From contig JJOH01000018.1 of the NCBI GenBank assembly GCA_000696115.1, positions 62,001 through 126,000 on the forward strand: DNA of 64,000 nucleotides, read 5' to 3'. Both the position numbers and the translations under genes were made by a program. Origin of the DNA: Streptomyces olindensis (lineage in GTDB: Bacteria; Actinomycetota; Actinomycetes; Streptomycetales; Streptomycetaceae). A model generated the notes under the pieces. It worked only from the letters and a program-made list of their open reading frames with translations, searched no databases and had not been told where the DNA came from. Below are positions 1 through 10,503 of the stretch, in pieces. Every line of letters starts with the position of its first letter. Position 1 is the first letter of the stretch.

Positions 1-215
1 CGACGCGCCCCGCGTCGCTCCGATCGTCTGCCTGGATGATCAACACCGGCCCCGGTGCCGCCCGTTCGAGTGAGAAACGGCGGCCCGGGGCCGCGTGCTG
101 TCCGGAGCCGAGCCGCCTTTCTGCCTAGCGTGCCCAGTGACCGATCGGCCCTGCCTTCGTTCCCCCGCACGGGGGATGGCACGGGAACTACGGATCTGAA
201 CCGAGGTGTACGCCC
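1..215. other. Leader region upstream of the ABC gene pair; no supported gene
   Basis: No convincing gene lies here. On the minus strand an open frame with a GTG at 46-44 runs off the left edge, but about 15 codons are too few to judge. A GAGGTG ribosome binding site at about 203-208 precedes the ATG at 216. Confidence 0.4.
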
Positions 216-946
216 ATGGAGGCCCCGCCGGACAACGACGTGCTCTGGGCACGTGCCCTGCACTTCCAGCACGACGACGGCTCGCCCGCGCTCTGCGGCG
301 TCTCGCTCGGCGTCCGCGAGGGCGAGATCCTCGCCGTCAGCGGCCCGCGCGGCAGCGGCAAGACGACCCTGCTGCGGTGCCTGTCCGGCCTGGTGCCCGT
401 GCGGCGCGGCGAGGTCTGGTTCAACAGCGTGCCCGTGCACACCATGGGCCCGCTCACCCGGGAACGGCTGCGCCGCGACCGCTTCGGCTGGATCGACCCG
501 GCCCCCTCGCTGGTCCCGGAGCTCAACGCCTGGGAGAACACGGCCCTGCCGCTGATGCTGCGCGGCACCAGCCGGCGCCGCGCCAAGACGGCCGCGCTGG
601 AGTGGCTGGAGCGCCTGGACATCGGCGACGGCGCCCGCAAGCGCCCGCACCAGCTGGTCCAGGCCGAGCGCCAGCGCGTCTGCATCGCCCGCGCGCTCGC
701 CCCCGCCCCCTCGGTGCTGTTCGCGGACGAGCCCACGGCCCCGCTGCACCGCGCCGACCGCGCCCACGTCCTGCGCACCCTCACCACGGCGGCCCGCTCC
801 CACGGCATCACCGTCGTGCTGGCCACCCACGACGCGGAGACCGCGGCCCTCGCCGACCGCACGGTGTCGTTGCTCGACGGGCGGCGCGTGCAGACGGTGC
901 ACCTGCCGCCGGTCGCCGAGACCACCGAGCCGGAAGGCCGGGCCGC

Positions 947-965
<19 letters not shown>
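216..965 (+). CDS. ABC transporter ATP-binding protein with degenerate signature motif
   Basis: A 249-residue ABC ATPase predicted to power the membrane protein encoded immediately downstream. The Walker A motif GPRGSGKTT lies near residues 44-52. Walker B (SVLFADEP) and the H-switch (ATHD) are intact and the Arg-Ala-Leu-Ala helix follows. The usual LSGGQ signature is replaced by LVQAE, with the following RQRVCIARALA kept. The size fits a lone nucleotide-binding domain of the MacB/LolD type. The ATG is chosen because GAGGTG lies 7-8 bases upstream. The 3' end overlaps the next start (GTG at 947), so the two are probably translationally coupled. The substrate is unknown. The altered signature could mean weak ATPase activity or a regulatory role. 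Confidence 0.85.
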
Positions 966-2758
<1,793 letters not shown>

Positions 2759-2898
2759 AGCGCGCCGGAGCCCGCCGGGAAAAGCCGGAACCCGCCGGGA
2801 AAACCCGTGCGAAAAAAATCTCCGAACGCCGATGAGTTCCGCGCCGTACCCAGGTCTATCCCCGCGTAACGACACGGACCCGATGGGAGAGACCCCGC

Positions 2899-3306
2899 AT
2901 GTACCAGCAGATGATCTTCGTGAACCTGTGCGTCAACGACCTCGACGCCTCCAAGAAGCTCTTCACGGAGCTCGGCTACTCGATCAACGAGCAGTTCAGC
3001 GACGAGTCGACCGCCTCGGTCGTCATCAGCGACACCATCGTCGTGATGGTGCACACCAAGGACAAGTACGCGCAGTTCACGAAGAAGGCGATCGCGGACG
3101 CGACGAAGACCAGCGAGGTGCTGATCGCGCTGAGCGCCGAGAGCCGCGAGAAGGTCGACGAACTGGTCGAGAAGGCGGTCGCGGCGGGCGGCTCCCTCAG
3201 CGGCGAGACCCAGGACCACGGCTTCATGTACGGCCGCGCCTTCGACGACCCGGACGGCCACACCTTCGAGGTCGTGTGGATGGACCCGTCGGCCGTCGAG
3301 GGCTGA
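2899..3306 (+). CDS. VOC-superfamily (glyoxalase/bleomycin resistance-like) protein
   Basis: A 135-residue small protein of the vicinal oxygen chelate fold. It begins with a beta-strand followed by the NDLDASKKLFTELGY pattern typical of the first VOC module. It ends with the DDPDGHTFEVVWMDP pattern of the second, where the His and the final Glu are usual metal ligands. This resembles the PhnB/YaeR-like subgroup that acts as a lyase or dioxygenase, but the substrate cannot be read from the sequence. A GGGAGAG ribosome binding site precedes the ATG. It is probably transcribed with the LOG-family gene that starts 34 bases downstream. Confidence 0.85.
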   Translation: MYQQMIFVNLCVNDLDASKKLFTELGYSINEQFSDESTASVVISDTIVVMVHTKDKYAQFTKKAIADATKTSEVLIALSAESREKVDELVEKAVAAGGSLSGETQDHGFMYGRAFDDPDGHTFEVVWMDPSAVEG

Positions 3307-3340
3307 GACGTGGCTGTGCCAGCATGGGCGGGTGCAGACG

Positions 3341-4453
3341 ATGCCCGCCCATGCGGCCCACCACGACGACCGTGAGATCGAGACGCTCGAGGAGTTCGAC
3401 GCCACCGTCTCGGCGCGCGGCACACTCGCCGGCCACCGCGTCCAGGCCGTCGACCTGACGGACCGCACGCGCGAACTGCTCGGCACGGACACCGCGGGCG
3501 CGGTCTTCCTCGGCTGCGCGATGCGTGAGGAAGCGGCCGCGAAGGTCCGCGCCGACGGCGCCCTGGTCTTCCCGCCCGTCCCCGACCTGCCCTTCGACCC
3601 GTACCGCGGCCACGTCTACGCGCCGGACGAGCTCTTCGCGTCGCTCGCGGACGGCTACGAGGCCACCCCCGACGCGCAGGCGTACGCCTGGTTCCAGCGC
3701 ACCAAGGCCGACCGGGACATCTACGCCTCCATGCTGCGCTCGGTCCACGACGACTCCGTCTCCGACGCCCTCGACGAACTCCTGTCCGGCGCCCGGGTGG
3801 TGGGCGTGATGGGCGGCCACGCGATGGCCCGCGGCACCCAGGAGTACGCCGGTGCCGCGCGGCTCGGACGCGAGCTGGCCCGGGCCGGTTTCACGGTCGC
3901 CACCGGAGGCGGCCCGGGCGCGATGGAGGCGGCGAATCTCGGCGCGTACGCCGCCCCGTTCGGCGACGACATGCTCACCGAGTCGCTCGAACTGCTCTCC
4001 AAGGCACCGCGCTTCACCCCGTCGATCACCCAGTGGGCGACGGCCGCCTTCGAGATACGCGGCCGCTGGCCGCAGGGCGGCCGTTCCGTCGGCATCCCGA
4101 CCTGGTTCTACGGCCACGAACCGCCGAACGCCTTCGCGTCCCACATCGCCAAGTACTTCGCCAACGCCACCCGCGAGGACGGCCTGCTGGCCCGGTCCAA
4201 CGCGGGTGTGGTGTTCCTGCCGGGCGCCGCCGGGACCGTCCAGGAGATCTTCGACAACGCCACGCCCAACTACTACGAGTCGCGCGGCGAGCCGACGCCC
4301 ATGGTGCTCGTGAACCGGGCGCACTGGACGGAGAAGCTGCCGACGTGGCCGCTGCTGCGGTCGCTGGCCAGGGGGCGGTCGATGGAGGCGCGGATCGCGC
4401 TGGTCGACCGGATCGAGGAGGCGCCCGAGGCGTTGAAACGTCTCGGCGGTTAA
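3341..4453 (+). CDS. LOG-family Rossmann-fold protein
   Basis: About 370 residues with the fold of lysine decarboxylase-like (LOG) proteins, some of which are cytokinin-riboside phosphoribohydrolases. Key features are GVMGGHAMARG, ATGGGPGAMEAAN and PGAAGTVQEIFDNA. The last corresponds to the family PGGxGTxxE motif with one Gly changed to Ala. The protein carries an N-terminal extension of about 140 residues compared with minimal LOG proteins, as in the larger actinobacterial subfamily. An ATG at 3341 has GGGCGGG about 7 bases upstream; a GTG at 3332 in the same frame is the alternative. The enzymatic substrate is not established. Confidence 0.8.
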   Translation: MPAHAAHHDDREIETLEEFDATVSARGTLAGHRVQAVDLTDRTRELLGTDTAGAVFLGCAMREEAAAKVRADGALVFPPVPDLPFDPYRGHVYAPDELFASLADGYEATPDAQAYAWFQRTKADRDIYASMLRSVHDDSVSDALDELLSGARVVGVMGGHAMARGTQEYAGAARLGRELARAGFTVATGGGPGAMEAANLGAYAAPFGDDMLTESLELLSKAPRFTPSITQWATAAFEIRGRWPQGGRSVGIPTWFYGHEPPNAFASHIAKYFANATREDGLLARSNAGVVFLPGAAGTVQEIFDNATPNYYESRGEPTPMVLVNRAHWTEKLPTWPLLRSLARGRSMEARIALVDRIEEAPEALKRLGG

Positions 4454-4491
4454 TAAGCTGGCAAAGCAACTGCTTGCATCCTGCATATGCG

Positions 4492-4519
4492 TTGACACTA
4501 CTTATGCGGCGCTTATAGA
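4492..4519 (+). promoter_or_regulatory. Candidate promoter of the LAETG surface-protein gene
   Basis: TTGACA (4492-4497) and TATAGA (4514-4519) are separated by 16 bases, about 80 bases before the gene at 4601. This is close to the consensus for a principal sigma factor. A GACAC pentamer, the core recognised by the sporulation regulator WhiA, overlaps the -35 box (4494-4498). The local AT-rich, TGCAT-containing stretch at 4471-4490 stands out from its surroundings. Promoter activity is inferred. Confidence 0.55.
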
Positions 4520-4600
4520 CCTGGGAGCCTCCCGGTAGTGCTGATGTCCAGTCAACACTGCCTCCACCCCCCGCATTTGCGCATCCCGTAAAGGACAAAC

Positions 4601-5314
4601 GTGGCAGTTCTGTCCGTATCCCGCCGTACGACTCGGCGCCGCACCGTCGCCCGTTCCGTGCGGATCCTCGGTGTCGCCTCGGCCTCGGCCGCCCTCGCAC
4701 TCGGTGCCGCCGGCAACGCGCTCGCCTGCAACATCAACGAGTTCTCCGCCGAGGCGAAGTGCGACGGTGACAAGGGCGTCATCACCGTCACCGACGTGGA
4801 CCCCGCCGGCATCCCGGCGACCGTCACCGTGTACCTGGAGAACAACGGCGCCGACGTGAAGAAGGTCGGCGAGCAGGTGGTCAAGGGCTCCCGCAAGGGC
4901 ACCACCATCACCTTCGCCGAGAACTGGAAGCCGAACGCCGAGTACCGCATCCACGTCAAGGCCACCCCGTACGTCGACGAGGACATCAAGCCGAACCTCG
5001 TCACCCCGGCCACGGCCTGCAAGAAGGAGGAGGAGCCCCCGGCTTCGACTCCGCCGGCCACGCCGACCCCGTCGGCCTCCCCGTCGAATCCCGCCGAGGA
5101 CACCGACACCCCGGCTCCGGCGCCGTCGGAGAGCGAGAGCAGCACACCGGCGGGCAACGCGCCCGCCCCCGCGGCCGGTGAGTCGAACCTCGCCGAGACC
5201 GGTGCCGACTCCAACACCGGCATCATCGCCGGCATCGCGGCGGCCCTGGTCGTCGTCGGTGGCGGTGCGGTGTTCTTCGGCATGCGCCGCCGTGGGGCGA
5301 AGAGCGACAGCTGA
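4601..5314 (+). CDS. Sortase-anchored (LAETG) cell-surface protein
   Basis: A 237-residue exported wall-anchored protein. The N-terminus has a twin-Arg-rich basic region, a hydrophobic core and an ALA cleavage site (residues about 35-41). A compact domain with two Cys pairs follows (residues 42-140), then a Pro/Ser/Thr/Glu-rich stalk. The C-terminal sorting signal comprises LAETG (residues about 197-201), a hydrophobic helix and a basic RRRGAKSDS tail. The LAxTG form is the one used by class E sortases in Streptomyces, and SCO5650 is, from memory, a reported sortase substrate in this position. A GTG start is supported by AAAGGAC about 6 bases upstream. The function of the exposed domain is unknown. 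Confidence 0.9.
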   Translation: MAVLSVSRRTTRRRTVARSVRILGVASASAALALGAAGNALACNINEFSAEAKCDGDKGVITVTDVDPAGIPATVTVYLENNGADVKKVGEQVVKGSRKGTTITFAENWKPNAEYRIHVKATPYVDEDIKPNLVTPATACKKEEEPPASTPPATPTPSASPSNPAEDTDTPAPAPSESESSTPAGNAPAPAAGESNLAETGADSNTGIIAGIAAALVVVGGGAVFFGMRRRGAKSDS

Positions 5315-5331
5315 CGCCCCCGCACGCCGTA

Positions 5332-5368
5332 ACGTGGCCTGTCCCCGATCCCCGGGGGCGGGCCACGT
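5332..5368. terminator. Bidirectional hairpin between convergent genes
   Basis: ACGTGGCC (5332-5339) pairs with GGCCACGT (5361-5368), and an inner CCCC/GGGG extends the stem. It lies between the end of the surface-protein gene (+) and the end of the thiamine transporter ATPase gene (-). Confidence 0.75.
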
Positions 5369-5374
5369 CCCGTC

Positions 5375-6394
5375 TCAGCCGAGCACGACGGTCTCGGCCG
5401 CGTCGAACTCCACCCCGACCTCGCCCCCGACCTCCGGCGCGGACCGCAGCGCGCAGGCCGCCTCCAGGCGCGGGGCGTCCTCCGGCTGGAGGTGGACGGC
5501 CACGTGGGTGCCCTTGAAGGTGCGGGCGGTGACCGTGCAGCGCAGCCCGGCGTCGGCGGACACCAGCCGCACCCCGGCGGGCCGGACGAGCAGGGTCCGT
5601 GTGCCCTGCGGGGCCCCCTCGGGCACGGGCACCTTGCCCCACGGCGTGTCCGCCGCCTCCGCCCCGACGGTCGCCTCGACGACGTTCTCGAAGCCGAGGA
5701 AGCGGGCCACGAACGCGTCGGCGGGCCGCTGCCACACCTCCAGGGGCGTACCGGACTGGGCGATCCGCCCGTCCCGCATCACCACGACCCGGTCGGCCAG
5801 CGCGAAGGCCTCCCCCTGGTCATGGGTCACGGCGAGCACGGTCGTGCCCAACCGGCCGAACAGTTCCTTGAGTTCGACGACGAGCCGCTCCCTGAGCGAC
5901 CGGTCGAGCTGGCCCAGCGGCTCGTCCAGCATCAGCAGCCGGGGGCTCGGCGCCAGGGCCCGGGCCAGCGCGACCCGCTGCTGCTCCCCGCCGGACAGCG
6001 CGGCGACGGACCGGCGGGCCGCGCCCGGCAGCCCGACGAGGTCCAGCAACTCCTGGACGCGCTCGGCCTGTTGCCGCTTCGGCGCCCCGTGCATGCGCAG
6101 CCCGAAGGCGACGTTGCCGCCCACGTCCCGCTGCGGGAACAGCTGGTGGTCCTGGAACATCAGTCCGACGCCCCGCCGGTGCGCGGGCACGCCCGCCTGG
6201 TCCCGCCCGTCGAGCGACACCCGCCCGGAGTCGAGCGGCTGCAGCCCGGCCACCACCCGCAGCAGGGTCGACTTGCCGCTGCCGCTGGGCCCGAGCACGC
6301 ACACGATCTCGTGCTCGGCGACCTCCAGATCGACGGCGTCCAGCACGGCCCGCCCGCCGAAACGGACCGTCGCGCCCCGCAGACTCAGCAGCAT
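5375..6394 (-). CDS. thiQ: Thiamine ABC transporter, ATP-binding protein
   Basis: A 339-residue ATPase of the Fe/thiamine/sulfate (CysA/ThiQ-like) type that energises import through the adjacent permease. Walker A is GPSGSGKST, the signature is LSGGEQQRVALARAL, Walker B is LLMLDEPLG and the H-loop is VTHDQGEAFALAD. A C-terminal TOBE-like regulatory domain extends from about residue 230. The ATG begins directly after the permease stop codon, which indicates coupled translation. Assignment to thiamine rests on the TPP riboswitch upstream of the operon and on the binding-protein type. It is longer than E. coli ThiQ (about 230 residues) because of the C-terminal domain. Confidence 0.85.
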   Translation of the reverse strand: MLLSLRGATVRFGGRAVLDAVDLEVAEHEIVCVLGPSGSGKSTLLRVVAGLQPLDSGRVSLDGRDQAGVPAHRRGVGLMFQDHQLFPQRDVGGNVAFGLRMHGAPKRQQAERVQELLDLVGLPGAARRSVAALSGGEQQRVALARALAPSPRLLMLDEPLGQLDRSLRERLVVELKELFGRLGTTVLAVTHDQGEAFALADRVVVMRDGRIAQSGTPLEVWQRPADAFVARFLGFENVVEATVGAEAADTPWGKVPVPEGAPQGTRTLLVRPAGVRLVSADAGLRCTVTARTFKGTHVAVHLQPEDAPRLEAACALRSAPEVGGEVGVEFDAAETVVLG

Positions 6395-8071
6395 CTAGAA
6401 CTCCCCGGTCCGGTCCGTCCGCAGCCTCTCCAGTACCAGCAGGGCCACGGCGCACACCACCATCAGAATCGTCGACAGGGCCATCGCCTGCCCGTAGTTG
6501 AGGTCCCCGGGCCGCCCCAGCAGCCGGGCCACGGCCACCGGCAGCGTCGGGTTGTCGGGCCGCGCGATGAACACCGTCGCCCCGAACTCCCCGAGCGACA
6601 CGGCGAAGGCGAACCCGGCCGCGATCAGCAGGGCCCGCCGGACCATCGGCAGGTCCACCTCCCGCCACACCCGCGAGGGCGAGGCCCCCAGCACCGAGGC
6701 CGCCTCCCGCAGCCGTACGTCCACGGCCCGCAGCACGGGCAGCATCGTCCGGACCACGAACGGCACCCCGACCAGGGCCTGCGCGAGCGGCACGAGGATC
6801 CAGGAGGACCTCAGGTCCAGCGGCGGCTCGTCCAGCGCGATCAGGAACCCGAAGCCGACGGTCACCGCGGACACCCCGAGCGGCAGCATCAGCAGCGCGT
6901 CGAAGCCGCGCACGAACCGCCCGGCGTCCCGGCGGGTGAGCGCGACGGCGGCGAGGGAGCCGATCACGACGGCGATGGCCGTGGCGGCGACGGCGTACGA
7001 CAGGGAGTTGCCGATCGCCTCGATCGGCGGGACGAGGAACACTCCCCCGTCGTCGCTGGTCAGCGCCCGGTAGTAGCCGAAGCCGGGCGCGTCAAGGGAC
7101 CGCTGCACCAGTACGGCCAGGGGCAGCAGGAGCAGCACCACGACGGTGACCAGGACCCCGGCCAGCAGCGTCCACTGCCCGGCGCCGCGCGGCCGGCGCG
7201 CGGTCCCGGCGGCGTCCACCAGCCGCAGCGCGGTCTCCCGCCGCCGCACGGTCCAGGCGTGCAGGGCGAGGATCGCCCCCACGGCCACGAACTGGATCAG
7301 CGTCAGCACGGCCGCCGTGGACAGGTCGAAGATCTCGGACGTCTGCCGGTAGATCTCCACCTCCAGGGTGGAGAAGGTGGGCCCGCCGAGGATCTGGACG
7401 ACGCCGAAGGAGGTGAAGGTGAACAGGAAGACCATGAGCGCGGCGGCGGCCACGGCCGGTGCCAGCGCCGGGAGTGTGACCCGCCGCCAGGCCTTCAGGG
7501 GTGACGCCCCGAGCATCCGCGCGGCCTCCTCCTGCCGCGGGTCGAGCTGCGCCCACAGCCCCCCGACCGTCCGGAGGACGACCGCGTAGTTGAAGAAGAC
7601 GTGCGCGAGCAGGATCGCCCACACCGTGGTGTCCAGCCGCACGCCCCACAGCTCGTCGAGCAGCCCGCCGCGCCCGACCAGCGCCAGGAACGCCGTACCG
7701 ACGACGACCGTCGGCAGTACGAACGGCACGGTCACCACCGCCCGCAGCACCTGCTTGCCCGGGAAGTCGAAGCGCGCGAAGACATACGCGCCGGGCAGGG
7801 CGACGATCAGGGTGAGCGCGGTGGAGACGAGCGCCTGCCAGGTGGTGAACCACAGGACGTGCCGGACGTCGGACTGCGCCAGCACCTCCCCGATCCGCCC
7901 GAGGTGCCAGACCCCGTCGACCTTCAGGCCGCGCGCGACGATCGCGGCGACCGGATAAGCGAAGAAGACCGCGAAGAACGCGACGGGCGCGGCCAGCAGA
8001 CCGAACCGCGCCGCCGCGCCCCGCCGCCGGACGGCTACTTCAGGACGAGTGAGGTCCACGACTTGACCCAC
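6395..8071 (-). CDS. thiP: Thiamine ABC transporter, fused permease
   Basis: A 558-residue inner-membrane permease with two homologous halves and about 12 hydrophobic segments, the ThiP/SfuB-like arrangement. Each half has an EAA loop that docks on the ATPase: EEAARMLGASPLKAW in the first and REAASVLGASPSRVW in the second. It passes substrate delivered by the lipoprotein encoded upstream. The ATG overlaps the end of the binding-protein gene by 37 bases. A shorter start a few codons later is possible and would still overlap. The gene is the middle member of a three-gene operon under the TPP riboswitch. Confidence 0.88.
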   Translation of the reverse strand: MGQVVDLTRPEVAVRRRGAAARFGLLAAPVAFFAVFFAYPVAAIVARGLKVDGVWHLGRIGEVLAQSDVRHVLWFTTWQALVSTALTLIVALPGAYVFARFDFPGKQVLRAVVTVPFVLPTVVVGTAFLALVGRGGLLDELWGVRLDTTVWAILLAHVFFNYAVVLRTVGGLWAQLDPRQEEAARMLGASPLKAWRRVTLPALAPAVAAAALMVFLFTFTSFGVVQILGGPTFSTLEVEIYRQTSEIFDLSTAAVLTLIQFVAVGAILALHAWTVRRRETALRLVDAAGTARRPRGAGQWTLLAGVLVTVVVLLLLPLAVLVQRSLDAPGFGYYRALTSDDGGVFLVPPIEAIGNSLSYAVAATAIAVVIGSLAAVALTRRDAGRFVRGFDALLMLPLGVSAVTVGFGFLIALDEPPLDLRSSWILVPLAQALVGVPFVVRTMLPVLRAVDVRLREAASVLGASPSRVWREVDLPMVRRALLIAAGFAFAVSLGEFGATVFIARPDNPTLPVAVARLLGRPGDLNYGQAMALSTILMVVCAVALLVLERLRTDRTGEF

Positions 8072-9120
8072 TGGTCACGGTGGTCGGCGATCTTCGCCGG
8101 GTCCATGGTCTCGGGATCCTTCGCCTGCGGCCCGTACTTCGCGAACTCGGGCGGCACCTGGGCGCCCTCGGTCACCGGGTACACGAACATGTTGAGCGGC
8201 ATGTCCTGCTGGAACCGCTCGCTGATCAGGAAGTCGAGGAAGGCCTTGCCGCCCTTGGCGTTCTTCGCGTTGCTCAGCAGCCCCGCGTACTCGACCTGCC
8301 GGAAGCAGGTGCCCTCGGCGACCCCGGTCGGGGCGGCGGTGGGCTTCGGGTCGGCGTACAGCACCTCGGCGGGCGGCGAGGAGGCGTACGACACGACGAG
8401 CGGCCGGTCGCCCTTGGCCTTCTTGCCGCTGCTGGAGCCGGAGAACTCCTCGTTGTAGGCCTGCTCCCAGCCGTCGACGACCTTCACGCCGTTGGCCTTG
8501 AGCTTCTTCCAGTAGCCCTCCCAGCCGTCGTCGCCGTACTTCGCGGCGGTGCCGAGCAGGAAGCCGAGACCGGGCGAGGAGGAGGCGGCGTTCTCGGTCA
8601 CGAGGAGGTTCTTGTACTGCGGCTCGACCAGGTCGTCGAAGCTGCGCGGCGGTTCGATCTTGTGGTCGGCGAAGTACTTCTTGTCGTAGTTGACGCAGAT
8701 GTCGCCGGTGTCGACGGGCGTGACGCGGTGCTTGTCCTGATCGGCCCGGTACTCGGCCTTGATCCGCTCCGATCCCTTCGCCTCGTACGGCTGGAACAGG
8801 CCGTTGTCGAGGGCGCGGGACAGCAGGGTGTTGTCGACGCCGAAGAAGACGTCGCCCTGCGGGTTGTCCTTGGTCAGGACGGCCTTGTTCACGGCCTGCC
8901 CGGCGTCGCCGTCCTTGAGGACGCGGACCTGGTAGCCGGACTCCTTCTCGAAGGCCGCGATGACGTCCTCGGACGCGGCCCACGAGTCGTGGCTGACGAG
9001 CGTGACGGTCTTGGAGTCGCCGGCCTCCTGGGAGCCGTCGGACGACCCGCACGCGGACAGCGTGCCGACCATGCCGAGCCCGACGGCCACCGCCGTCAGC
9101 CGCTTGATGTTGATGCTCAC
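8035..9120 (-). CDS. thiB: Thiamine-binding lipoprotein of ABC transporter
   Basis: A 361-residue extracellular solute-binding lipoprotein of the TbpA/ThiB family. A basic N-terminus, a hydrophobic helix and the lipobox LSAC end the signal sequence at about residue 23, followed by a Gly/Ser linker. The mature part starts with TVTLVSHDSW, and later segments such as GDVFFGVDN fit the type 2 periplasmic-binding fold. The GTG at 9120 is chosen because AGGAGG lies 6-7 bases upstream and because the lipoprotein signal starts there. Reading further upstream would run into the riboswitch. The gene is first in the operon. Confidence 0.9.
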   Translation of the reverse strand: MSINIKRLTAVAVGLGMVGTLSACGSSDGSQEAGDSKTVTLVSHDSWAASEDVIAAFEKESGYQVRVLKDGDAGQAVNKAVLTKDNPQGDVFFGVDNTLLSRALDNGLFQPYEAKGSERIKAEYRADQDKHRVTPVDTGDICVNYDKKYFADHKIEPPRSFDDLVEPQYKNLLVTENAASSSPGLGFLLGTAAKYGDDGWEGYWKKLKANGVKVVDGWEQAYNEEFSGSSSGKKAKGDRPLVVSYASSPPAEVLYADPKPTAAPTGVAEGTCFRQVEYAGLLSNAKNAKGGKAFLDFLISERFQQDMPLNMFVYPVTEGAQVPPEFAKYGPQAKDPETMDPAKIADHRDQWVKSWTSLVLK

Positions 9121-9204
9121 TGGATTCCTCCTGGAGTGACCAGGAGAAGACGCGGCCCTGCCCGGGACTTCCGGGGTCCCGGGCAGGGCGCAACAGCTCG
9201 AGTG

Positions 9205-9297
9205 GTGACCGATCTCCCTACCCAGAATGACCTGGGCCAGGTTCGGAGGGTCTGCGGCCGTGTGCCGCACTCTCAGCGCTGTGGCGCTCCCCTGTCG
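9205..9297 (-). ncRNA. TPP (thiamine pyrophosphate) riboswitch
   Basis: Read on the minus strand, the segment starts with ACAGGGGAGC and contains CTGAGAG, GCAGACCCT, GAACCTG, then CAGGTCATTCTGGGTAGGGA. These are the conserved blocks of the THI-box aptamer in the right order. It ends about 85 bases before the binding-protein start. Since the ribosome binding site is within reach of the 3' side, control of translation initiation is likely. It implies that the downstream transporter is repressed when TPP is abundant. Confidence 0.95.
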
Positions 9298-9327
9298 GAA
9301 TATGAAGGTGTATGTACGACGGTCAGA

Positions 9328-10434
9328 CTACCGTTCGGTGGCCGCGAGCTGACCACACGCCCCGTCGATCTCCTGTCCACGGGTGTCCCGGATCGTCACC
9401 GGCACACCATGCGCGGCGATGGCCTCCACGAACGCCTTCTCGTCCTCGGGCCGCGAGGCGGTCCACTTCGACCCGGGCGTCGGGTTGAGCGGAATCAGGT
9501 TCACGTGCACGGGCTTGCCCTTGAGCAGCCGTCCGAGCCGGTCACCCCGCCACGCCTGGTCGTTGATGTCCCGGATCAGCGCGTACTCGATCGACAGCCG
9601 CCGCCCGGACTTGGCGCTGTACTCGAAGCCCGCGTCCAGCACCTCCCGCACCTTCCACCGCGTGTTCACGGGCACGAGGGTGTCGCGCAGCTCGTCGTCG
9701 GGCGCGTGCAGCGAGATCGCCAGCCGGCACTTGAAGCCCTCGTCGGCGAACCGGTGGATGGCCGGCACCAGACCGACGGTGGACACGGTGATCCCGCGCT
9801 GCGACAGGCCGACGCCGTCGGGCTCGGGGTCGGTGAGCCGCCGGATGGCGCCGACGACCCGGTTGTAGTTCGCGAGCGGCTCGCCCATGCCCATGAACAC
9901 GATGTTGCTGAGCCGCGCGGGGCCGCCGGGGACCTCCCCGTCGCGCAGGGCCCGCATCCCATCCACGATCTGGTGGACGATCTCGGCGGTGGACAGGTTC
10001 CGGTCCAGCCCCGCCTGCCCGGTCGCGCAGAACGGGCAGTTCATGCCGCATCCCGCCTGCGAGCTGATGCACATGGTCACCCGGTCCGGGTAGCGCATCA
10101 GCACCGACTCGACGAGCGTCCCGTCGAACAGCCGCCACAGCGTCTTGCGGGTGGTGCCCTGGTCGGTCGACAGATGCCGCACGACGGTCATCAGCTCGGG
10201 CAGCAGCGCCTCCTGCAACCGCCCCCGGGCACCGGCCGGGATGTCGGTCCACTGCTCCGGATCGTGCGCGTACCGCGCGAAGTAGTGCTGCGAGAGCTGC
10301 TTGGCGCGAAACGGCTTCTCCCCGACAGCGGCGACGGCCTCCTTGCGCTCGGCAGGAGTGAGGTCGGCGAGATGCCGCGGCGGCTTCTTGGCTCCGCGCG
10401 GGGCGACGAATGTGAGTTCTCCGGGCTTAGGCAT
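9328..10434 (-). CDS. rlmN: 23S rRNA (adenine2503-C2)/tRNA (adenine37-C2) methyltransferase
   Basis: A 368-residue radical-SAM enzyme that methylates C2 of A2503 in 23S rRNA and, in characterised members, A37 in some tRNAs. The iron-sulfur motif is CxxxCxxC in AGCGMNCPFCATG (residues about 120-130), followed by the GQAGL segment. IVFMGMGEPLANY and ISLHAPDDELR are typical RlmN blocks. A Cys in the C-terminal segment CGQLA is the likely methyl-carrying Cys. The length is typical. It lies just upstream of the TPP riboswitch transcript but is separate from it. Confidence 0.95.
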   Translation of the reverse strand: MPKPGELTFVAPRGAKKPPRHLADLTPAERKEAVAAVGEKPFRAKQLSQHYFARYAHDPEQWTDIPAGARGRLQEALLPELMTVVRHLSTDQGTTRKTLWRLFDGTLVESVLMRYPDRVTMCISSQAGCGMNCPFCATGQAGLDRNLSTAEIVHQIVDGMRALRDGEVPGGPARLSNIVFMGMGEPLANYNRVVGAIRRLTDPEPDGVGLSQRGITVSTVGLVPAIHRFADEGFKCRLAISLHAPDDELRDTLVPVNTRWKVREVLDAGFEYSAKSGRRLSIEYALIRDINDQAWRGDRLGRLLKGKPVHVNLIPLNPTPGSKWTASRPEDEKAFVEAIAAHGVPVTIRDTRGQEIDGACGQLAATER

Positions 10435-10503
10435 GGCTCAACCAGTGTCGCAGATCGTTCACGGTGGCCCGTGCCCCGCCTGCGGCACCGGGAGTGAGAC
10501 CCC

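Noticed and set aside
1..46. Minus-strand partial gene starting at 46
   Set aside because: Fifteen codons are not enough to call a gene.
4454..4600. Possible small RNA upstream of the LAETG protein gene
   Set aside because: A promoter is visible, but no independent terminator or fold supports a separate RNA.
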